64,000 nucleotides of DNA from Parietaria judaica (Eukaryota > Streptophyta > Magnoliopsida > Rosales > Urticaceae): positions 20,703,056-20,767,055 of the forward strand of contig OX940868.1 of assembly GCA_954871525.1 (NCBI GenBank). Direction: 5' to 3'. The notes under the pieces were generated by a model that worked only from the letters and a program-made list of their open reading frames with translations, was not told the origin of the DNA and did no database searches. Below are positions 59,125-64,000 of this stretch, one piece after another. The stretch's first letter is position 1, and every line of letters starts with the position of its first letter. The position numbers were made by a program, and so were the translations under genes.

Positions 59125-60341
59125 AGTTATCAAATTCGTTTTCAGTTTCTGAACTTAATTTTCGATGACTAAAATAATTAAAATTTGATTTATGTTATAA
59201 ACAAAAATTTCCATATTATCATCAAATATGACTAAATTACCCTGATTTAGAGCTATAAGTAGGGTGAGCAATTTAGACTCAATCCGTTAAGGACTCGACC
59301 CCAATCTAACCCGCTCAAAATTGGTTCGGATCGGGCCGGACCCGGTTATTATTCGGGTCGGGGTCGGGTCCAAAACCTTGGGTCGGGTCGGGGTCTCCGA
59401 CCCGACCAATATAATTAATATATATTTCATATTAATATTTATTTCAAGTAGTGCAATCTTTAGAGTATTAAAACTTCTAATTCTCAATTTTATTTATATT
59501 CAAAGACCGTTCAATCTCTCATTTTCATGTTTTCTATTGTTTGGTGTATGTTTGTTTGATTAAATTTGTTTGAGATATTTTTACTTGAATTTTGAGTTAC
59601 ATTGATGCATTTTTTTTCATAATAATTTTTGTTATATAATAGTAAATTTTGAATAATCGGGCCATAGCGACCCAAACCAACCCAACCCGATTTTTATCGG
59701 GTCGGTTTGGTTCGGGCATTAAAAAAGTTTGGGTCGGATCGGGTTTTTTCTTTTTAACCCGAAATGATCGAATCGGGTCCATAAAAAGCATCGGGACGAC
59801 CCAACCCAACCCATACTCTCCCTAGCGAGCTTTTTAAAAAAATTCTATGTGTCCAACCAAACTACTATATTAAATTTCTCTCTTGTCTATAATAGAGGAG
59901 AAAGCTTACCAACTTATTCAAATAAGGGTTATTATGATGCGTATATGTTAAAAAAAAAAATTAAACATCCTTTTTTTATATAAAAAAAATAAAAAATTAA
60001 ACATCCTACTTGTGTTCTTATTCTTTATTTTAGCGGCGTAAGTTATCAAATTCGTTTAAAGTTTTTGAACTTAATTTTCGACGTCTAAAATAATTAAAAT
60101 TTGATTTTTGTTATGAACAAAAATGTCCATATTATTATCAAATGGACTAAATTACCCTGATTTAGAGCTATAAGTGAGCTTTTTATCAAATAAAAAAATC
60201 TATGTGTCCAAGCAAAATACTATATTAAATTTCTCTCTTAAGGGTTATTATGCGTATATGTTAAAAAAAAACATACTTTTTTTTTAGAAAAAAAAAAATT
60301 AAATATCCTACTTGTGTTCTTATTCTTTATTTTAGCGGCGT
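59125..60341. repeat. Tandem duplication of a ~300-350 bp segment; one copy carries an insertion
   Basis: Copy 1 (59125-60040) and copy 2 (60041-60341) share AGTTATCAAATTCGTTT, TGAACTTAATTTTCGA, AAATTACCCTGATTTAGAGC, TCTATGTGTCCAA, ACTATATTAAATTTCTCTCTT and CCTACTTGTGTTCTTATTCT. Copy 1 is longer because of the element at 59261-59823 and some small indels. Confidence 0.9.
59261..59823. mobile_element. Nonautonomous GGGTCGG-rich element (563 bp) with a preserved empty site
   Basis: The ends AGGGTGAGCA and TACTCTCCCT match as inverted repeats at 8 of 10 positions. Subterminal regions are packed with CGGGTCGG/CCGACCC motifs, and the interior is AT-rich. The empty counterpart in the neighbouring duplicate reads AGAGCTATAAGTGAGCTTT. 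The filled site reads AGCTATAAGT, element, AGCGAGCTTT. Any target duplication is therefore at most about 3 bp (AGT/AGC). The superfamily is uncertain. Confidence 0.8.
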
Positions 60342-60689
60342 TGTTCCAGTACTTTGAAACATACACCAAGTCAAATGTTGTTAAATTTTCCGTTTATGTA
60401 CATTAGTTTTTGCCACGTATCACGTCTTTAATCAACACATAATATCATTTATTAATGGCATAATTACTTCTGATTCTATTTTTTCTTTGCAGCATAAGTA
60501 TTCTTTTCATCTCTTCCCATGCCTTTAAGCTATATATTATCATTACGGTTAAAGTACCAAATTATTTTTTACACTAAAGATAATTTTTTTGGTCCCACAT
60601 TATCAACTTAAAAATTAGAATGTATATATACAAGCCACGCACATAAAAGCTTTATTATCCTGCAAAAAGTTCTTCAATTCAAACTCAAT
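60342..60689. other. AT-rich noncoding stretch
   Basis: Nothing recognised. Confidence 0.45.
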
Positions 60690-61286
60690 GACCGATAAAG
60701 TGCTCAAATTTCTCAAGAGAAAAGGGCCGTCTCTGCTCGCCGGTTGCGTACGAAATGATGCTCTTCTTCAACAGCAAAATACCTTCAAGAAATACATAAC
60801 ATGACAAGTACTCAACGAAAGTCATGTACCTCCCCGATATCAGTACCCACGGCGGTTCCCTCGGCAATGACTCTCGAAAGAGATAGTGCATCGGCTGAAA
60901 CCCATGTTGACTCCTTGACCGGCCAACGGGTGAACGGTGTGTGCAGCATCACCTAATATAGGACGACGTTCTTGGACTCATACGCGTTTGCGTGCATCAG
61001 CGACAGCGGAAACACATCACCTCGGAGGCCAACTTGTTCACTTTCGGCGGAACCTCAAAGGAATCGCTAGCCGAACCCGGTTTAAGCCACGAGAGAAGTG
61101 CCTCGTACCCAAAGACCTCGAACTAGGGTGAGGACCGAGCGATGTAACTGTAGTTGTCTGCCCCTCCTCGTGATCGAGGGCTGTTGACATTTTGCAGAAA
61201 CCCCTCCTAGTACATCACTTTGTGGCTGTATGATTCATCGTACAAACGATGTAATTGTAGTTGTCGCCCGCTGGCAAAAGCGCGAT
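60690..61286 (-). pseudogene. COQ6: COQ6-like ubiquinone monooxygenase, 3' part, pseudogene
   Basis: COQ6 is a mitochondrial FAD-dependent monooxygenase (UbiH family) of ubiquinone ring hydroxylation. Reading the minus strand with frame changes gives ordered family motifs. They are IALLPAGDNYNYIV (from 61286), [50 protein letters not shown], then the FAD-binding [36 protein letters not shown] and the C-terminal IISYATGEQRRPFS. At least four frameshifts or stops and an internal loss before the C-terminus break it. The blocks are contiguous, with no visible intron between them, which hints at a processed copy. The N-terminal FAD Rossmann part is absent. Confidence 0.85.
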
Positions 61287-61289
61287 GAG

Positions 61290-61986
61290 AAATTTACTAG
61301 AATGAATTGACATTTGTTGGTTTAATCACGTTACAGTGTGCATGACGCATGCATTATAGCTTAGTTTTATTTGTATTTATTTTTTGATAAAATAAACAGC
61401 ACCGTAAGCCTAGCATTTAGGAGAAAGGCAAAAACGATCGTTGTGCTCGTGGCTGAGAAATAGGTGACCGCTAAGAAATAGGGAGCCAACTAACACCGTG
61501 ATTTATCTTCTTTTGTATTCAATAAATATCAGAAAAAGCTGCAACGTTCATCAACGCAGAAACAGAAAAGGCTTTCAGCTCGCTCTCTCTTTGAAAAATA
61601 TCGTTTATTCTTTGAGTGTAAGTCGGTGTGTTCAATATATCTTTCTCGCTCGTTTCTGCACCAACATATATTGATTAAAATGAAATATACTATTGTAATT
61701 AGGATGATAGTTTTGATATGGAATATACACATTCGAATTTATTCATGCTTAACCGAGCACACGTTTAATCAAGCTAACAAAAGGATACAAGTTGCGTATC
61801 TTCTATTGCCATAGTCTAAATCCGCCTACCTCTCGGTGATCAAAGGCGACGCAGGTGACGTCTCGCCAACCGGAATCGATGATTTGTTCCGATATAAAAT
61901 CGTAAATTTTGATTGTTAAAACCTCTTCTCTATATCTGCACTCTTTATAGCACAATCCCATTACAACAGATTCAAAGAAAACCGCA
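61290..61986. other. Noncoding stretch between the COQ6 relic and the LINE
   Basis: I see no gene. Short frames on both strands near 61530-61810 have no recognisable family. Confidence 0.45.
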
Positions 61987-62013
61987 TTTTTTTTTACGAA
62001 ATAGAACCTTGTA

Positions 62014-63521
62014 TTAATGAATGGGATTTAAGTCCCTAAGGATAGTGCTTACAAGCCAATCCGGGCATACACACGACCACATGTCGGAGATACAGCCCGT
62101 AATCCGAGATCGAGCTACAAAGTTCGCCGCCTCGTTGCATGAACGAGGAGCCCAACGACACTTAACCACATTAGCCAAGTTTCTAATGTTCGCTAAAATT
62201 GGGCCTTGGACACAATTAAGACTTCCCCGTTGACAAGTCGGGTTACGTAAACTATCGTTTTCCACCTCCGACACTCTCCAACCCCTTTCAAGGATGAAAT
62301 GGAGGTCATGACGTATCGCAAAGCATTCCGCGGATAAGACCGAGTCTACCTTCTCCATGGATGTTGCCGTGAACCCGAGGAGTCTTCCTCGGTTGTCTCT
62401 TACTACCCCACCGAATGCCGCTCGTCCGGTATCCTTGTCCCACGCTGCATCGACGTTGAGTTTGACCCCTCCATCTTTGGCCCCCGAACACCCCCGACGT
62501 GTAGAAGGCCGAACTAAGGTCGGACCCTCCGTGCCGCTAGTGCATTTTTTGAAACTAGCAAACCAACAGACAATCTCCTCAATCCACACTTCCGGCAATT
62601 TGGCATGGTTCTCGAAGAGCCTTAAGTTTCGGTCGGACCATGTCGCCCAGAGGATCCCGCAAAAAAGCTCCAAGTCCGTCGTGCATAGAGCGTTAAAGGC
62701 CCTCAAGAAAAGTTCCCGAAAAGGAACCGGTGCCGCGTTCTCCGCCCATTTGTGCAAGGACGAACACTCCCAAAGAGCTTGAGCCCGTACGCACGACCAC
62801 ACCGCATGATTCGTATCTTCTGGCAACGCACCACGGAACTTGCAAAAAGGAAGGCACTCCACACCGCGTCCCCGAAGAGCACCAAACGTAGGTAAAGCCT
62901 CGTTCCACGCTCGCCACACAAAATGTTTAACATTGGGCGGGATTTGGAGACCCCATAATTTCTTCCACCAATGTTGTTCCACACAAAAGGAACTGGAGGG
63001 ACCCCCTCGAGACTCCGCGCTCGCAAGACGGTAACCCGAACGAACCGAGTAGTATCCATCTTCCTCAAAATGCCAAACCAATCGGTCTTTGTAGTCATCG
63101 CTTCCGAGAGGAATCTTTAGAATTTCTTCAGCGTCAAAAGGGATCATCATGGAGGTGATAAGATCCCGGTTCCAACTTCTATTGGAAATAAAATCGGCTA
63201 CTCTCCAAGGGTATCCATCGTCGGGTTCCTTAGAGAGGACGGAGAAACTACCAGGTCTTTGGAGCCAAGGTTGCGAGAAGGCTCTAAGATTCCCCTCTCC
63301 GACTTGCCACCTAATACCCCGCCGCACCAAGTCCCGACCCCAACAAAGGATTTTGCAGAGGAAGGAAAAATGGCTCTTACATTCAAAATCAAGCACTGAT
63401 TAATTTGGAAAGTATTTGGCCTTAGAACGCGGGCCATCAAGCAATCCGAGTATTGGATAATTCTCCACGAGAGGCGACCTACGAAGGCCCGGTTGAAGTC
63501 TCTTAGGTCCTTGAAGCCCAA
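62014..63521 (-). pseudogene. LINE ORF2 C-terminus: zinc-binding RT-associated domain and RNase H-like domain
   Basis: It starts at GFKDLRDFNRAFVGRLSWR in one frame. The frame shifts near 63430 (ARVLR to SKAKYFPN), then follows SVLDFECKSHFSFLCK, GRDLVRRGIRWQVGEG and the zf-RVT region (WWKKLWGLQIPPNVKHFVWRA, then CxFC-like CKFRGALPEDTNHAVWSC). A plant LINE RNase H-like domain follows: LNVDAAWD (Asp), GGVVRDNRGRLLG and SAECFAIRHDL (Glu). The usual third acidic motif ETDS reads VENDS. It ends LRDLNPIH just before the 3' tail. Confidence 0.9.
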
Positions 63522-63949
63522 TCCCCCCCCCCCCCCCCAATTGATTTGGGCTTAGTGATGGTATCCCATCGTTTCCAATGGATTTTTCGTTTTTCCTCCG
63601 TCCCGCCCCACCCAAACCGGGCAATATGCCTATGAAGGTCCTTGATGATAGACGACGGAAGCCGGAAGAGACTCATAGTATACGTAGGGATCGCTTGAAC
63701 CACCGCATTCACGAGGACTTCTCGACCCCCAGCCGAAAATAACTCTGTCTTCCAATCTCTGAGATGTTTAAGAACACGAGCCGCGATGGTGCTAAAATGG
63801 GCCACTTTGTTCTTACCAACATGGACATGTAGTCCGAGGTAGGTTTCAAGGTCGTTCACCACGGGAATGTGAAAAAGGTTAGAGAAAAGAACAGATTTTT
63901 CCGCCGGGGTATTACTAGAGCACACCATCATCGACTTCTCCATATTCAC
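63503..63949 (-). pseudogene. LINE reverse transcriptase, C-terminal part
   Basis: This frame reads YLGLHVHVGKNKVAHFSTIA, AGGREVLVNAVVQAIPTYTM and HRHIARFGWGGTEEKRKIHW, the thumb region of plant LINE reverse transcriptases. It ends in GGGGGDWASRT because a run of 16 C (63523-63538) shifts the frame into the next segment. Confidence 0.88.
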
Positions 63950-64000
63950 GACTTGACTGGATCCTCTTTCATAGATTTCGAGGATTGAGATGATAGCGTG

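Larger units (their letters stand above)
61987..64000 (-). mobile_element. LINE (non-LTR retrotransposon), 3' part; continues beyond the window
   Basis: The minus-strand copy ends in a short A tail (T-run on the + strand at about 61986-61994). Upstream is ORF2 C-terminal coding sequence. The element runs off the right edge, so the endonuclease and most of the RT, including its catalytic FADD/YADD, lie outside the window. Frameshifts show it is inactive. Confidence 0.9.

Noticed and set aside
60937..61131. Plus-strand 64-codon frame
   Set aside because: It is antisense to the COQ6 pseudogene blocks on the minus strand.

Overview
This looks like nuclear DNA of a flowering plant, most likely a eudicot. 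The evidence is intron-split and intronless plant gene families (a CHX cation/H+ exchanger and dirigent proteins), plant-type Ty1/copia and Ty3/gypsy elements primed by initiator tRNA-Met, MITEs, Helitron-type termini, a plant LINE, and long AT-rich stretches with AT and AAT/ATT microsatellites. I see no bacterial operon, CRISPR array, rRNA gene or convincing tRNA gene. I cannot name the species.

Layout. (1) 1-10.1 kb: a CHX18-like cation/H+ exchanger pseudogene on the + strand. It has two frameshifts in exon 1, a stop codon in exon 2 and a frameshift in exon 4. A nearly intact 5.65-kb Ty1/copia element with unusually short 103-bp LTRs (Copia-A, minus strand) is inserted in it with a clean 5-bp target duplication. 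(2) 10.1-28 kb: gene-poor sequence with hAT-like nonautonomous elements, two Helitron-type 3' ends, tandem minisatellites, a copia remnant, a 117-bp fragment of a second CHX gene, a PIF/Harbinger-type transposase relic and a MULE-type MITE. (3) 28-50.2 kb: a dirigent (DIR) cluster, all on the + strand. Three genes look intact (38.7, 42.3 and 43.5 kb). One is split by a young copia element (Copia-B, 28.4-33.2 kb). One divergent member (49.6 kb) has a stop codon between its signal peptide and its mature domain. (4) 50.4-58.6 kb: a chromovirus-like Ty3/gypsy element with almost identical 2.1-kb LTRs and a badly broken interior. (5) 58.6-64 kb: a possible orphan first exon, a local duplication in which one copy carries an inserted element and the other the empty site, a COQ6-like ubiquinone monooxygenase pseudogene, and the 3' part of a LINE that runs off the right edge.

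The only genes likely to be working are the three dirigent genes at 38.7, 42.3 and 43.5 kb. Dirigent proteins are secreted, noncatalytic guides of phenoxy-radical coupling in lignan and lignin-type chemistry. Four of the DIR genes share an upstream block that contains an AC-type (MYB-binding) motif about 200-300 bp before the ATG, followed by a TATA box. This suggests the cluster grew by tandem duplication with its promoter and stayed under phenylpropanoid-type control. Everything else is best read as a record of transposon turnover: nested insertions, filled and empty sites, and two genes inactivated by copia elements.
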